Virus record (IMG/VR): IMGVR_UViG_3300002835_001252
Coordinates: 1 to 21,816 of that record
DNA from: a virus
DNA length: 21,816 nt
Reading direction: 5' to 3' (one strand)
Position numbers and translations under genes: made by a program
Shown: positions 1 through 7,719 of the stretch, one piece after another
Layout: every line of letters begins with the position of its first letter
Numbering within the stretch: position 1 is the first letter of the stretch
Notes under the pieces: generated by a model
The model's database searches: none
What the model was told of the DNA's origin: nothing
The model's input: the letters and a program-made list of their open reading frames with translations, nothing else

Positions 1-2174
1 AAGTTCGCAGCCTCATCACTGGGCAATGTGGCGTCATATTCGCGTTGGAACTCTCCACCAATAGGAGAGCTTGCGCTGATGTTAGAAATATCCTGCTCTG
101 CATCGGCAATGGACTGGCGGATGGATTCCATAGATGCTTCACGCCTTGCCATGGCCTTGGGAGCCTTCATGTAGTCAAAGCCGTATTTAAGTCCTTCAAC
201 CCCGCTACCCAACATGCCGCCAACAATCAAAGCCTTGAAGCCATTGTTGACAATTTCAGATGTTGTAAGATTTGGATTGAACGTGGCCTGCTCTACAAAC
301 CCTTGACCAAGTTGTGCGATAAGTTCTTCAATACCCTCCACCGTGCCGCCGCCTATAACATTTGGCGTAAACCTATCTAGTTGAGCCTTAAAGGCTGGGG
401 TATTTAGCTTGGCCTTTATGGCATCTGGCCCCTCTCTAAACGGAGACTCGGAGCCTCTTTTGCCGCCAATAATTGTAACCGTTCCTTCAATTAATGCAGA
501 GAGTGCAGCGGGAAGCTGGGCCTCTTTGATTGCTTCTGCCCTAGCTTGGGTCGGTTCCATACCCCCATCGATCTTTTCTTTCTCCAAAGTCTGAATGGCC
601 GAAGAAAGAACTCCTCCGTAAGACTGGGCCATAACCGCACCGACAGAAGATCCAAAGCCGATATTGCTAACTGTCTTGGGCTTAAATCCCGCCTTTTTTG
701 CTCCAAACCCTACGGCACCACCCAAGCCTATTTGTACCCCCACTTGGAGTGCCCCGCTCGCAAGATCTTTAAAAATGGTAGGCCCGCCAATTTCTTGAGA
801 AATGCGCTCAAGCCTGTCAATCTCGTCACTGGTTTTGCTGGCTTCATCCAAGAATGGATCGGCAAACTTTTGCGCTCCCAAAACGGAAGCTGTTGCCCCA
901 ACAATCGTTTGACCAGCACCAAGAAACCCAAGAGCCTGTTGTCTGAGTCCAATACCAGTTTGAACGCCAGCTTTGGGAATGTTGCTCAACCATCCATCGT
1001 TGCGCCCCTTCCACTCGGCAATCTGGCGTTCTGGCGATACATCTTCAAGATTATTGTTTTTTACAAAGCTGTTAAATTCGCTGACGTTTTCTTTCAAAAA
1101 TGGGTATTCAATCTTTGCCGCTTCTTTTTGTAGTTGCGGGATTCCATTGATGGCCGTGCGCTTCTTGGAGTCAGAAATGTCAAGTGCTTCGATCTCGGCC
1201 CTGATTCCTTCGGCGTCCCACACATGGAGGGGGGAGATGCGGATCTCGTTGTTGACGATTCCGACCTTATTCGTTCCTTCAGCCAAATCCACCATGGCGC
1301 GGGCTTCGCGGAATAGGCGTCCTTTTTCGGGATCGTCTTGATTGAGGAGGGAATCCCGCAACTCATTAAATTCCTCGGCATCCGCTCCAGTTTCCAAAAG
1401 GAACTGATCTACTGTCTGCCCCTTGGCGAATGCCTGACTAATAACTTCTGCCGCATTGTTAATTTTGGTTTCGTTTTCCTTAAAGCGCCCCACATATTGA
1501 TTGGTCAGATCTTTCTCTTCCGCCTGATACTTAGCTTGAATAGCTGCCATTGCCTCCTTGCGCTTATCGGTATCTTCAATAGTTTGGGCTTGGGCGTATT
1601 CTTGTTCGGCGCGGGCATCGATATCATACAAAGCTTCTGCCGCTTGATCCCCAAACACCCCGCTACCACGGCGATCTTCGATGTAATCAATGCGGGCTTT
1701 CTTTTGCCTTTCGTTGAATTTCTCAATCTGGGGCTGAAGTTCCGCCACCTTGTTTTGTGCTGACTGCACGGAGAATCCCGAATTAAGAAGACTGTTCCAA
1801 GTAGTCTGTAACTCTTGCTCTTCTTCTGGGGTGCGCGTTTCCTTCGCTCCCAGTTCCTGATACCTTGCCCCTAATTGCTCATAGCCCTTGCGGGCATCGC
1901 TAAATTCCTTGGTTGTTTTATCCCAGCTAGAAAGAAGTTGCTTGTTGGGATCTTGCTCCTCTTTGGGGGTAGTAGTTTTATACTTGTCCCACCAATTGGC
2001 TTGCGGGGTATCTTCTGCTGGCTTGGCCTCTACGGGTTCGGGCTTGGGTTCAGGTGTGGACTTGTATTTGTCCCACCAATTTGCCTCTTGTGCTACTGAC
2101 TCGATTTCCCCTTCTTCTGGGGTAACGGCAGTGCCACTAGTTTTGTATTTGTCCCACCAGTTGCCATTCGCCAT
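1..2174 (-). CDS. Large phage internal/ejection-type protein, C-terminus cut by window edge
   Basis: An open frame starts at ATG 2174 and stays open to the left edge, giving 724 codons without a stop, so the C-terminal part lies outside the window. Residues 1-66 carry three copies of NWWDKYK (5-11, 32-38, 60-66) joined by P/E-rich linkers. Residues of about 70-260 are charged and probably coiled coil. From about residue 395 a Gly/Ala-rich, weakly hydrophobic stretch follows (GIGLRQQALGFLGAGQ, later GGAVGFGAKKAG), then an acidic segment with EELIAQLGQGF near 615-625. Short Trp-containing N-terminal repeats plus Gly/Ala-rich amphipathic segments are typical, to my knowledge, of very large phage virion proteins injected with the DNA (T7 gp16, N4-type or large polyvalent proteins). 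Any enzymatic domain would be in the missing part. It is last in the leftward block, 2 nt after the stop of the upstream gene. The reading frame is certain; the role is inferred. Confidence 0.8.
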   Translation of the reverse strand, partial: MANGNWWDKYKTSGTAVTPEEGEIESVAQEANWWDKYKSTPEPKPEPVEAKPAEDTPQANWWDKYKTTTPKEEQDPNKQLLSSWDKTTKEFSDARKGYEQLGARYQELGAKETRTPEEEQELQTTWNSLLNSGFSVQSAQNKVAELQPQIEKFNERQKKARIDYIEDRRGSGVFGDQAAEALYDIDARAEQEYAQAQTIEDTDKRKEAMAAIQAKYQAEEKDLTNQYVGRFKENETKINNAAEVISQAFAKGQTVDQFLLETGADAEEFNELRDSLLNQDDPEKGRLFREARAMVDLAEGTNKVGIVNNEIRISPLHVWDAEGIRAEIEALDISDSKKRTAINGIPQLQKEAAKIEYPFLKENVSEFNSFVKNNNLEDVSPERQIAEWKGRNDGWLSNIPKAGVQTGIGLRQQALGFLGAGQTIVGATASVLGAQKFADPFLDEASKTSDEIDRLERISQEIGGPTIFKDLASGALQVGVQIGLGGAVGFGAKKAGFKPKTVSNIGFGSSVGAVMAQSYGGVLSSAIQTLEKEKIDGGMEPTQARAEAIKEAQLPAALSALIEGTVTIIGGKRGSESPFREGPDAIKAKLNTPAFKAQLDRFTPNVIGGGTVEGIEELIAQLGQGFVEQATFNPNLTTSEIVNNGFKALIVGGMLGSGVEGLKYGFDYMKAPKAMARREASMESIRQSIADAEQDISNISASSPIGGEFQREYDATLPSDEAAN
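1977..2162 (-). repeat. Three NWWDKYK peptide repeats (27-28 residue spacing)
   Basis: Three near-identical heptapeptides NWWDKYK lie at residues 5-11, 32-38 and 60-66 of the large protein, spaced 27 and 28 residues apart. The DNA copies are similar (each reads close to TTGTCCCACCA on the plus strand), but the linkers differ. This looks like a tandem short linear motif kept by selection rather than a fresh DNA duplication. Confidence 0.85.
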
Positions 2175-2176
2175 GA

Positions 2177-3199
2177 TTAGGGAATAGTTATAACAGTTAT
2201 TCCATCGGGAGCAAGAACTCTATCTCCGCTATTGTATTTTTGAAGATCCTCCTCATTGGCAACCTTGGGAATCCTCAAAACGGCGGCAGCACCGCGAGCG
2301 GCAGCGCGGGCCTTGGCAACTTCTTCGGGTTCAGCCTGTTTGTCGCCAGCCAATCCCTCATATGCTGCAAAAGCCTTGTTGTAGTCATCAAATCTAGTAG
2401 CAGATTCTTCTTCTTGAGCTTTGGTTTCTTTTCTTCCCTCAATAGCTTTTTCTGCCTCGGCAATGACGGGCTTGGCTTTGTTGGGATCAAACCTAACAAC
2501 CCCAGCAGGAAGATTTGGCACAAGCATTTTGGACTGTTGTTCTGGCGTAAGATCGTATTTTACGATATCAGCTTGTATTTGGGCCTGCTCTTCCGCATCT
2601 TTTTTCTGTTGCTCAGACTGTGCCACAAGAGAGTTGTTATAAACCTCACTAGCCGCGCCATACTGGCCCCAAACCTTTTGAACACCTTCATCAGTCGCTC
2701 CCAATGGGTTTTGGCCAAATAAGGTGGCTACGTTTTTTTGGTAATCGGGGGATCGCGGATCAAGTTGGTTCAGTCCTCCAATAATAGCAGCGGCCTCCGA
2801 ACGCTGTTGGGCTTGAAGTTTTTGCTCCGCCTCTTTAAGACCTCTATTGTAATAAAATTCATCCTCTTGGAATTGCTGGTCGCGAGCCTGCATTTCAAAT
2901 TGTTTTCTTTGGATGTCCATTTGCTGAAAGGTTTGGGCTTCTTCAATTTGGCGTTCGCGCTTTTTATCCCACTCTTCCTGCATTCGGATAGCCCTACGAG
3001 AAGCGCCAGTAGGGCGACCACCATATTGCTCTGGTAGATCAGCCACCGAAGCCCGCCCCGCCGCAATCTCTGGCATTAATACGGATGCCTGATACGCTCG
3101 CTTTTCTTCGGGGCTTGCTAATGCAGATGGTTCCCACCCCCATTGTCTGCGGGGATCACGGGCCACTCTTTGTAGTGCTTCTTCTTCTCTTGTGGCCAT
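2177..3199 (-). CDS. Coiled-coil phage virion-associated protein
   Basis: The protein has 340 residues, starting at ATG 3199 and ending in TAA. It is rich in Gln, Glu, Lys and Ala. A long predicted coiled coil spans about residues 65-135 (repeated EEAQ, QMQ and QFQ patterns) and a second spans about 195-300. The last 30 residues have the form NEEDLQKYNSGDRVLAPDG followed by a short hydrophobic end. As I recall, this Y-x-LP/SG-x-PDG type of C-terminus closes many phage coiled-coil structural proteins. It sits between the truncated large protein (2 nt away) and a Pro/Thr-rich protein (6 nt away) in one leftward unit, which supports a virion or ejection-complex role. There is no catalytic motif and no SD before the start. 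Function is inferred from composition and context. Confidence 0.75.
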   Translation of the reverse strand: MATREEEALQRVARDPRRQWGWEPSALASPEEKRAYQASVLMPEIAAGRASVADLPEQYGGRPTGASRRAIRMQEEWDKKRERQIEEAQTFQQMDIQRKQFEMQARDQQFQEDEFYYNRGLKEAEQKLQAQQRSEAAAIIGGLNQLDPRSPDYQKNVATLFGQNPLGATDEGVQKVWGQYGAASEVYNNSLVAQSEQQKKDAEEQAQIQADIVKYDLTPEQQSKMLVPNLPAGVVRFDPNKAKPVIAEAEKAIEGRKETKAQEEESATRFDDYNKAFAAYEGLAGDKQAEPEEVAKARAAARGAAAVLRIPKVANEEDLQKYNSGDRVLAPDGITVITIP

Positions 3200-3205
3200 A
3201 GGTTA

Positions 3206-3931
3206 TTAATACATCCAAGAGCGGCGGGGTTGGGCATCAACTGGCCCAAGTCTTTCGGCTGGTTGCGGGCCACTAAAGCGAGAAGACGGGAACATGGGTG
3301 TTCCGCCAAATGTGGTTGCGGTTCTTGTGGTTCTCTCAAACGCCGACTCCGCGCCAGCAAAAGGAAATCTTAATGAAACATCTCCGAATCTTGTTGAAGG
3401 AACTTGCATGCTAGAAGCCGCAAGCCCGCGACCAACAGGAGTTTGATATTGGTCAGCCTTTTGGTTCCTTGCCGTTTGACCAAATCCCGTGAAGGCCAAG
3501 GGTTGCCCTGTTGGGCCAAGCATTGTTTCGCGAAGTTCCGTAGCTTGAGTTAATGACGGGGCTTGAGTTATACCTGTTGGAGTGGTGGTCGGCGTAGGGG
3601 TGGGCGGTTCTTCATCCATGCCTATGCTTCCGAATGTTCCAAATGGTTGTGGGCGAGGTGCGGCGAAAACAGGACGCCGCATTTCTGGATCATAACCAAC
3701 GCGCTGAATTTTGTTTATGTCTGTATTTGCAGGAAGCCCCATGCTGACAACCCTTTCCATTCTCTGTTTTCCTTCCATTCCAGCCTGCCCATATGCTAAT
3801 GATTCACGAAGGGATCGGAAGGCATCTTGGCCACCAGACATTGCGTCTATTGTTGATTGCCGTGGATTATATCCCGCCTGACGAAAGGAATACATATAGT
3901 TTGGGTCTGTTCCAAATCCTGAATAGTTCAT
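3206..3931 (-). CDS. Pro/Thr-rich hypothetical protein, probably virion-associated
   Basis: The protein has 241 residues and starts at ATG 3931. I do not recognise a family. The N-terminus (NYSGFGTDPNYMYSFRQAGY) is Tyr/Asn/Gly-rich. The middle has a low-complexity PTPTPTTTPT linker near residues 108-120. The C-terminal half is rich in Phe, Arg, Gly and Pro with repeated RFG/RFPF/RFSG motifs and ends in SWMY. There are no membrane segments or cysteines. It lies 4 nt from the 324-residue protein upstream and 6 nt from the coiled-coil protein downstream, so it is very likely co-transcribed with virion genes. Lack of a stable domain core suggests a flexible structural linker. It could also be an internal or scaffold-like protein. 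Confidence 0.65.
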   Translation of the reverse strand: MNYSGFGTDPNYMYSFRQAGYNPRQSTIDAMSGGQDAFRSLRESLAYGQAGMEGKQRMERVVSMGLPANTDINKIQRVGYDPEMRRPVFAAPRPQPFGTFGSIGMDEEPPTPTPTTTPTGITQAPSLTQATELRETMLGPTGQPLAFTGFGQTARNQKADQYQTPVGRGLAASSMQVPSTRFGDVSLRFPFAGAESAFERTTRTATTFGGTPMFPSSRFSGPQPAERLGPVDAQPRRSWMY

Positions 3932-3935
3932 AGAA

Positions 3936-4910
3936 TTAAGTCATGTTTACGAGTCGGCGGGTAAGCCAAGGAGCAATTTGCATAACTCCCTCTTGCCCTG
4001 CGTTATACTCTTTTAGTTCGGCATTGAGAAGCAAAATAGCTCTATCCATGTAATATTGTCCGCGCTCGACATCGGCTTTTTCTTCGGCGTTCAGGGCCAT
4101 GAGCCCAAGCTTGATAGCCTCCAGAGAGTCGGGATAAAGCGGATCATTGTCGCTGATAGCCCAACAATGCTTGCGCTTAAAGATGCCTTGGACGGCGTCC
4201 CAATTACGATCCACCAGATAGCGGCGGTAGCTGATTACCCTTTCACCCGATTCGTATTTTGCCAAGGTGGTAGCCCCAGCCGACAGAGAGACAACGCCCG
4301 TGGTAGGGGTTTTCTCGACAGAATAGATCTCCGCAAATGTCTGGGTTGTGGTTTGGGTTCCATCTCCAAGGTCAAGACGAATTCCCTCCACTCGTTCTCC
4401 ATCAACCGTAGAATAAATTTTATTCCCATTTGAATCCTTTCCGCGAATCCAGATGTAGCTTCCTGCACACTCTGTTTCGCTGCTTGATAGGGTAAGTTGG
4501 GACGGTGTCTCAATGTCCCGAAAGGTTACAAACCCCTCACCCATGTCTTGAATCGGGCCATAGTATTTCTCATCCGATTTACGGATGCCGCGCCCTTGAG
4601 GAAGATACTGATACCACTCACTCTGAACGGAGGTGGTCTTGTAGCCAGCCTTACCCGCCCGAATACAGGTCTCTAGATGACGGGGTAATGTAATAAACTT
4701 GTTGTCGTTGGCGTCCTCGTAGGCCGTGATCATGGCCTGAACCAAGGTGCCGACCCATTTCCCTTCCGAATGAACCCGCTCACAAAAGCGATTGATGTTG
4801 TTACGAAGCTCTGCTTGCCCGTCAAAGCCCTCCAGATCAGGAGGATCAGGCTGGGGCACAACGGATGCGGGAAGTCGTTCTACGGCAAGGCCAAGGGTAA
4901 GAGATGACAT
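3936..4910 (-). CDS. Putative tail/adaptor-type virion protein
   Basis: The protein has 324 residues, starting at ATG 4910. After a Pro-rich N-terminus (PASVVPQPDPPDLEGFDG) an alpha/beta pattern follows: FITLPRHLETCI near residue 92, a W-Y-Q-Y-L-P-x-G segment, then MGEGFVTFRDIETPSQL near 145-160. After that come alternating beta strands with GKDSNGN and GERVEGIRLDLG turns, and a C-terminal helical region rich in Glu, Leu and Lys. I recall similar ITLPR...WYxY...GF.TFRDI proteins in many environmental phage genomes, usually unnamed and located with structural genes. Beta-rich middle plus helical end would suit a head-tail joining, neck or tail component. It is followed within 4 nt by the Pro/Thr-rich protein. 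It is a real gene; the structural role is moderately supported and the exact part unknown. Confidence 0.75.
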   Translation of the reverse strand: MSSLTLGLAVERLPASVVPQPDPPDLEGFDGQAELRNNINRFCERVHSEGKWVGTLVQAMITAYEDANDNKFITLPRHLETCIRAGKAGYKTTSVQSEWYQYLPQGRGIRKSDEKYYGPIQDMGEGFVTFRDIETPSQLTLSSSETECAGSYIWIRGKDSNGNKIYSTVDGERVEGIRLDLGDGTQTTTQTFAEIYSVEKTPTTGVVSLSAGATTLAKYESGERVISYRRYLVDRNWDAVQGIFKRKHCWAISDNDPLYPDSLEAIKLGLMALNAEEKADVERGQYYMDRAILLLNAELKEYNAGQEGVMQIAPWLTRRLVNMT

Positions 4911-4960
4911 TTTGCCCGCGAAGTTACCATGCCATCTCTACAAGGTCAATAGCAGATTAT

Positions 4961-5764
4961 TTAATAAACCCGTGGCCAATATGGAAACATTGGAGGCTTT
5001 AGCGCATAACCAACATTTTCTGTTCCAGAAAGCAAATTTGATCCACTAATAGGAGTGTCGATATTTTTCCATCTTTCATAAGCTTTGGCATTCCATGGCA
5101 AAACATAATTTATTTTACCTGTGGGATAATTACTTCCAGCCAAAGTATATCCACCAGTTTCAGAATATGGCCCATATTGAGTTGGTCTATAATCTTGAAC
5201 GCTTGTTCGGTAATATGGCCGCATCGCGCTTTGAACGTACCCATAAAAAGGCATGTTTCTTGCGTTTAATTGACTAGAGATAGTTGATACTGGCATTTGT
5301 GGGACTTCTGGCATCGCAGGAACTGGCCTCATTTCTGGCATGGCAGGAGGCTCTTTGGCCCAGAAAGACTCAATGGGCTGGCCGTATCTGTTAGTCGGAG
5401 TCGCATCGTATCCGCCAGCGGCCCTTTCTTCTCTGGCTTTAGATTGCTGTTTGTAGGTTTGTTTTTGTTCCCGATACCGACTCATGGTTCGGGCATTTTC
5501 CCTCACAGCCTCGATCCTTGATAATCTTGCTGCTTCCCGTGCTTTGTCGGCCTCATAAGCCTCTTTTAGTTCTGATATGGGGACAGCCTTGTCTTTCGGC
5601 TTAAATACATTTCTCCCCTCATCTCTGGCCTTCTTGGTGGCGGTTTCAATGGCGGAAATATTGCCAGAAGCAATGGCCTTTTTTACATCGGGATGTTCCG
5701 ACCAATCGGAAACAACGGCAAATCCTTCAGCCGCTTTGATTTTTGGTCTTGATTTTTCCGCCAT
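4961..5764 (-). CDS. Hypothetical protein: Lys/Arg-rich helical half, Pro/Met/Tyr-rich half
   Basis: The protein has 267 residues, starting at ATG 5764. Residues of about 1-125 are basic and helical (ADKAREAARLSRIEAVREN), likely coiled coil. Residues of about 135-165 are a Pro/Met/Glu-rich linker with repeated PAMPE and PVP units. The last 100 residues are Tyr/Asn/Gly/Pro-rich (NMPFYGYVQSAMRPYYR) and end in PYWPRVY. No known domain is recognised. Similar aromatic, Gly/Asn-rich tails are seen in the neighbouring 241-residue protein, suggesting both belong to the same structure. A 50-nt gap separates it from the next gene and a 44-nt gap from the previous one, the largest gaps in this block, so a promoter could lie upstream: a TATAAG box sits 7 nt before the ATG, but no good -35 is seen. 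Confidence 0.65.
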   Translation of the reverse strand: MAEKSRPKIKAAEGFAVVSDWSEHPDVKKAIASGNISAIETATKKARDEGRNVFKPKDKAVPISELKEAYEADKAREAARLSRIEAVRENARTMSRYREQKQTYKQQSKAREERAAGGYDATPTNRYGQPIESFWAKEPPAMPEMRPVPAMPEVPQMPVSTISSQLNARNMPFYGYVQSAMRPYYRTSVQDYRPTQYGPYSETGGYTLAGSNYPTGKINYVLPWNAKAYERWKNIDTPISGSNLLSGTENVGYALKPPMFPYWPRVY

Positions 5765-5808
5765 TTGAGAACTTATACCCTAAAAAGGAGGTCGGCGGAA
5801 GCATTAAT

Positions 5809-6036
5809 TTACAACCCGCCCCAAAGATCTCCCTGACCCAACTTATCTAGATATTCTCCGAAGGTAATTAGCTGTTCTTCGTTATAGATATAGTCGAATA
5901 GATGATCTCTGAGTCGATCTTCGCTATCTAATCCAAGCTCAAAGCACAAGGACTCAAAATAGGCATCTTGAACCCGCGAGAGTTCGTTGATGAAGTCTTT
6001 GACCTTGAAGATGCTATCGTCTGGATGTGGTTTCAT
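5809..6036 (-). CDS. Small acidic hypothetical protein
   Basis: The protein has 75 residues. Its ATG (6034-6036) overlaps the TGA of the upstream gene as ATGA, which supports translational coupling and the start choice. It is acidic and helical (VKDFINELSRVQDAYFESL, later EEQLITFGEYLDKLGQGDLW). There are no cysteines and no membrane segment. No family is recognised. Its length and Asp/Glu content resemble small phage regulatory or inhibitor proteins, but nothing specific supports that. Confidence 0.6.
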   Translation of the reverse strand: MKPHPDDSIFKVKDFINELSRVQDAYFESLCFELGLDSEDRLRDHLFDYIYNEEQLITFGEYLDKLGQGDLWGGL

Positions 6037-6170
6037 TTTTCTTTGAACCCGCCCTTTTTGCTCTTCATCTTCTTATAGACCTTGGGGTCGATAGTGGATT
6101 TGGATTTCGGGCGGCTAGTGCCAGCCTTTTTCCTTGCGTTGATGTTGTCGTATAGTCCTTTTTTCTTCAT
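6033..6170 (-). CDS. Tiny Lys-rich phage protein (KKKGLYxNINxRKKAG type)
   Basis: The protein has 45 residues. I chose ATG 6170 rather than the upstream alternative at 6326 because the longer version would run through the neighbouring gene in another frame, whereas 6170 leaves a 4-nt gap. The sequence begins MKKKGLYDNINARKKAGTS and continues PKSKSTIDP, with 17 Lys/Arg residues. I recall near-identical tiny proteins (GLYxNIxxRxKAGTSRxKxKSTI) in many marine and freshwater phages, function unknown. It is very basic, so nucleic-acid binding or virion-DNA association is possible. It is coupled by ATGA to the acidic protein downstream. Confidence 0.75.
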   Translation of the reverse strand: MKKKGLYDNINARKKAGTSRPKSKSTIDPKVYKKMKSKKGGFKEK

Positions 6171-6174
6171 AGTA

Positions 6175-6411
6175 TTATTTTCCCTTCTTAACTGATTTGC
6201 TTCCACTGCATCCCCACTTTTTGCGGGAAAGTTTGTTCGGTGAATTGGGGTCACTTCGCCAATCGCCCTTAATTTTATTACTACGGGCACAGTAGGCATC
6301 GGCGCGGGGGCTACCGATAGGGCCAATCTTGCTGCCCTTCTCTCCGTATTTCACGGTTTTTTTACGCCCTGTTTCAGGGTTGGTTACAGTTTTGCTGAAT
6401 TTCTTTTTCAT
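6175..6411 (-). CDS. Small DUF6321-like basic protein
   Basis: The protein has 78 residues. ATG 6411 overlaps the TGA of the nuclease gene as ATGA, so it is preferred over the upstream Met at 6438. The sequence has a basic N-terminus (KKKFSKTVTNPETGRKK), then ADAYCARSNKIKGDW and DPNSPNKLSRKKWGC, and ends in SVKKGK. The Y-C-A-R-S...DPNSPN.LSRKKW.C signature matches, from memory, a small phage family listed as DUF6321; the assignment should be checked. Two cysteines, 55 residues of conserved core and high charge suggest a small nucleic-acid- or virion-binding protein. It is translationally coupled to the PD-(D/E)XK nuclease. Confidence 0.7.
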   Translation of the reverse strand: MKKKFSKTVTNPETGRKKTVKYGEKGSKIGPIGSPRADAYCARSNKIKGDWRSDPNSPNKLSRKKWGCSGSKSVKKGK

Positions 6412-7277
6412 TTTTTTAGGTTTCTCCAGTAGTTGCAATGGGCTCTAACACGGCAGTAGTCCGTGCAACGTTTATCTTCCCCAAGCCGTTCCTCAACAAC
6501 ACCTCCGATACTTTTGGCGTGAGACTCAGCCTGTAGTCGGTCTTCGTAAGTCCCATTGTTAACCGCTCGCTTTGCTCCCTTTTTTGGTAGGACGGCATAG
6601 AGGTCTGGGACGCGCCAACGTTCGGATTCGGTGCAGATCGGTATCTGGTCATCGGGAAGGTCTTTTGCTTGTTGGTGGAGATTAATCCGACTTTTGATAT
6701 ATGCAAATGTTTCTTCGGGCTTCCATGGATCTAACTTAATTTCCACAATAGCGCACTTGGGGTAATCAGCTTTGATTTTGGAGTCGCGCAACTTCCAGTC
6801 TTTCATTACAAGAATGATGGCCGCACGTTTTACTGGATATCCATTGTGTTCAAGTAGAAGCGTGTTGATTGCCGCTTGCGCCGTCCAGTCGAACTTGTCA
6901 TCGGACAAGGCTTTATAGACACTACTGACCTTGTAGTCATAGAGGACTTGCTCTTTCCTGTCATAGAGGTCGATCTGTCCACCAAGCTTCACGCCATCTA
7001 CATCCATGTAGAAACGCTCTTCGGTCAGATAGCGTTCAGGATTGCGTTTGGCAATCTGTTCAAGAACATAGTGGTTGGCCGTGCCAAGCATTGTCCATAC
7101 GCGATCCGAAGCATCCTCAGTAACCTTGTCTCCATGGCGCTTCATCAACTCCCGAATCTTCGGAGGTTGGAATAGGCTGGTTGTTGTGATATCGGCCTCG
7201 CCAGCCGAATAGCTAGATTCGCTCACCAAATCCACAAAGGGCTGGGGTAGTCCGAATATATTGGTAATAGTAGGCAT
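6408..7277 (-). CDS. PD-(D/E)XK (RecB/Cas4-like) nuclease with candidate Fe-S cysteines
   Basis: The protein has 289 residues, starting at ATG 7277. The RecB/Cas4-type nuclease core is visible: H69 in GTANHYVLE, D103 in GGQIDLY, and D114-Y-K116 in LYDYKVSS, followed by D130-W-T-A-Q134, which fits the conserved Q motif of this superfamily. Cysteines C215 and C271-x3-C275-x5-C281 resemble the one-plus-three arrangement that holds a 4Fe-4S cluster in Cas4/AddB proteins, although here the first Cys is in the middle of the protein rather than near the N-terminus. Such enzymes are metal-dependent DNA exonucleases or endonucleases. In phages they commonly act in recombination or DNA repair. The OB-like and SWIM proteins just upstream support a recombination or replication setting. 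There is no CRISPR array or other cas gene in view, so it should not be called Cas4. Confidence 0.85.
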   Translation of the reverse strand: MPTITNIFGLPQPFVDLVSESSYSAGEADITTTSLFQPPKIRELMKRHGDKVTEDASDRVWTMLGTANHYVLEQIAKRNPERYLTEERFYMDVDGVKLGGQIDLYDRKEQVLYDYKVSSVYKALSDDKFDWTAQAAINTLLLEHNGYPVKRAAIILVMKDWKLRDSKIKADYPKCAIVEIKLDPWKPEETFAYIKSRINLHQQAKDLPDDQIPICTESERWRVPDLYAVLPKKGAKRAVNNGTYEDRLQAESHAKSIGGVVEERLGEDKRCTDYCRVRAHCNYWRNLKK

Positions 7278-7299
7278 ATACCCCAGTGTGATTGTAGAC

Positions 7300-7461
7300 T
7301 TAGCGTTTCTTTTTCTTTTTGCTCATACCAGCCTCGCTGAGTGCGATAGCAATGGCTTGTTTGGGGTTCTTGACCTTCTGGCCAGAACTGCTTTTGAGTT
7401 TACCGCTGCCATACTCGCGCATGACCTTACTGATCTTTTTTTCTCCTTTGGATTTCTTCAT
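7300..7461 (-). CDS. Tiny DUF6496-like protein
   Basis: The protein has 53 residues, MKKSKGEKKISKVMREYG then KLKSSSGQKVKNPKQAIAIA, ending in a Lys-rich tail and TAA. The VM-x-E-[FY]-x-x-G-x-LKS-x-SG-x-KVK-x-x-KQAIAIALSEAG pattern is the one I associate with DUF6496, a very short basic family seen in bacteria and phages. It has no known function; nucleic-acid binding is a reasonable guess from charge. It lies 22 nt before the nuclease gene and 3 nt after the SWIM gene stop. The ATG is preceded by AATAT with no SD. Confidence 0.75.
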   Translation of the reverse strand: MKKSKGEKKISKVMREYGSGKLKSSSGQKVKNPKQAIAIALSEAGMSKKKKKR

Positions 7462-7464
7462 ATA

Positions 7465-7719
7465 TTATGCTGCTATTAGTTGGTTGTTGTTTGACTTCGG
7501 CGTTTGGACGCCCAAGAGTTTGCAGAGGTATCGGATGTGGAAGCACTCTTTGCGGAATTGATAGCCTGAACAAGTGCAGGAACACCCTGTGATATCCCCG
7601 ATTTCATCGGTAGTGAATTCCACCATGTAGTAGTCTTCGCGATTCGTCCGACTTTGAACGAGGAACGATCCCTTATCATGCGACAGAATTTCGATGCCGC
7701 GCTCTCGCTCATCAGTCAT
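7465..7719 (-). CDS. SWIM zinc-finger protein
   Basis: The protein has 84 residues. The zinc-finger motif is clear: C48-T-C50 then eight residues then C59-F-H61, matching the SWIM pattern CxCx(n)CxH, with the usual aromatic and basic residues between (SGYQFRKE). An additional Cys, C46, sits just before. SWIM domains bind DNA or mediate protein contacts and occur in transposases, SWI/SNF-type helicases and Shu2/Sws1 recombination proteins. Here the domain makes up nearly the whole protein, so it is probably an accessory DNA-binding subunit. Its start overlaps the end of the upstream gene by 8 nt. Neighbours (OB-like protein, PD-(D/E)XK nuclease) suggest a role in DNA recombination or repair, which is inference. 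Confidence 0.8.
   Translation of the reverse strand: MTDERERGIEILSHDKGSFLVQSRTNREDYYMVEFTTDEIGDITGCSCTCSGYQFRKECFHIRYLCKLLGVQTPKSNNNQLIAA

Noticed and set aside
546-1763. Rightward ORFs of 195, 122 and 141 codons
   Set aside because: They lie antisense to the uninterrupted 724-codon leftward frame, which has clear protein-like composition and repeated motifs; these are shadows.
5782-5791. Strong SD-like AAAAAGGAGG on the plus strand
   Set aside because: No start codon follows at a useful distance on the plus strand and all genes here are leftward; chance match.
6408-7277. Calling the PD-(D/E)XK nuclease a Cas4
   Set aside because: No CRISPR array, cas1 or cas2 in the window; first cysteine is at 215 and not near the N-terminus.
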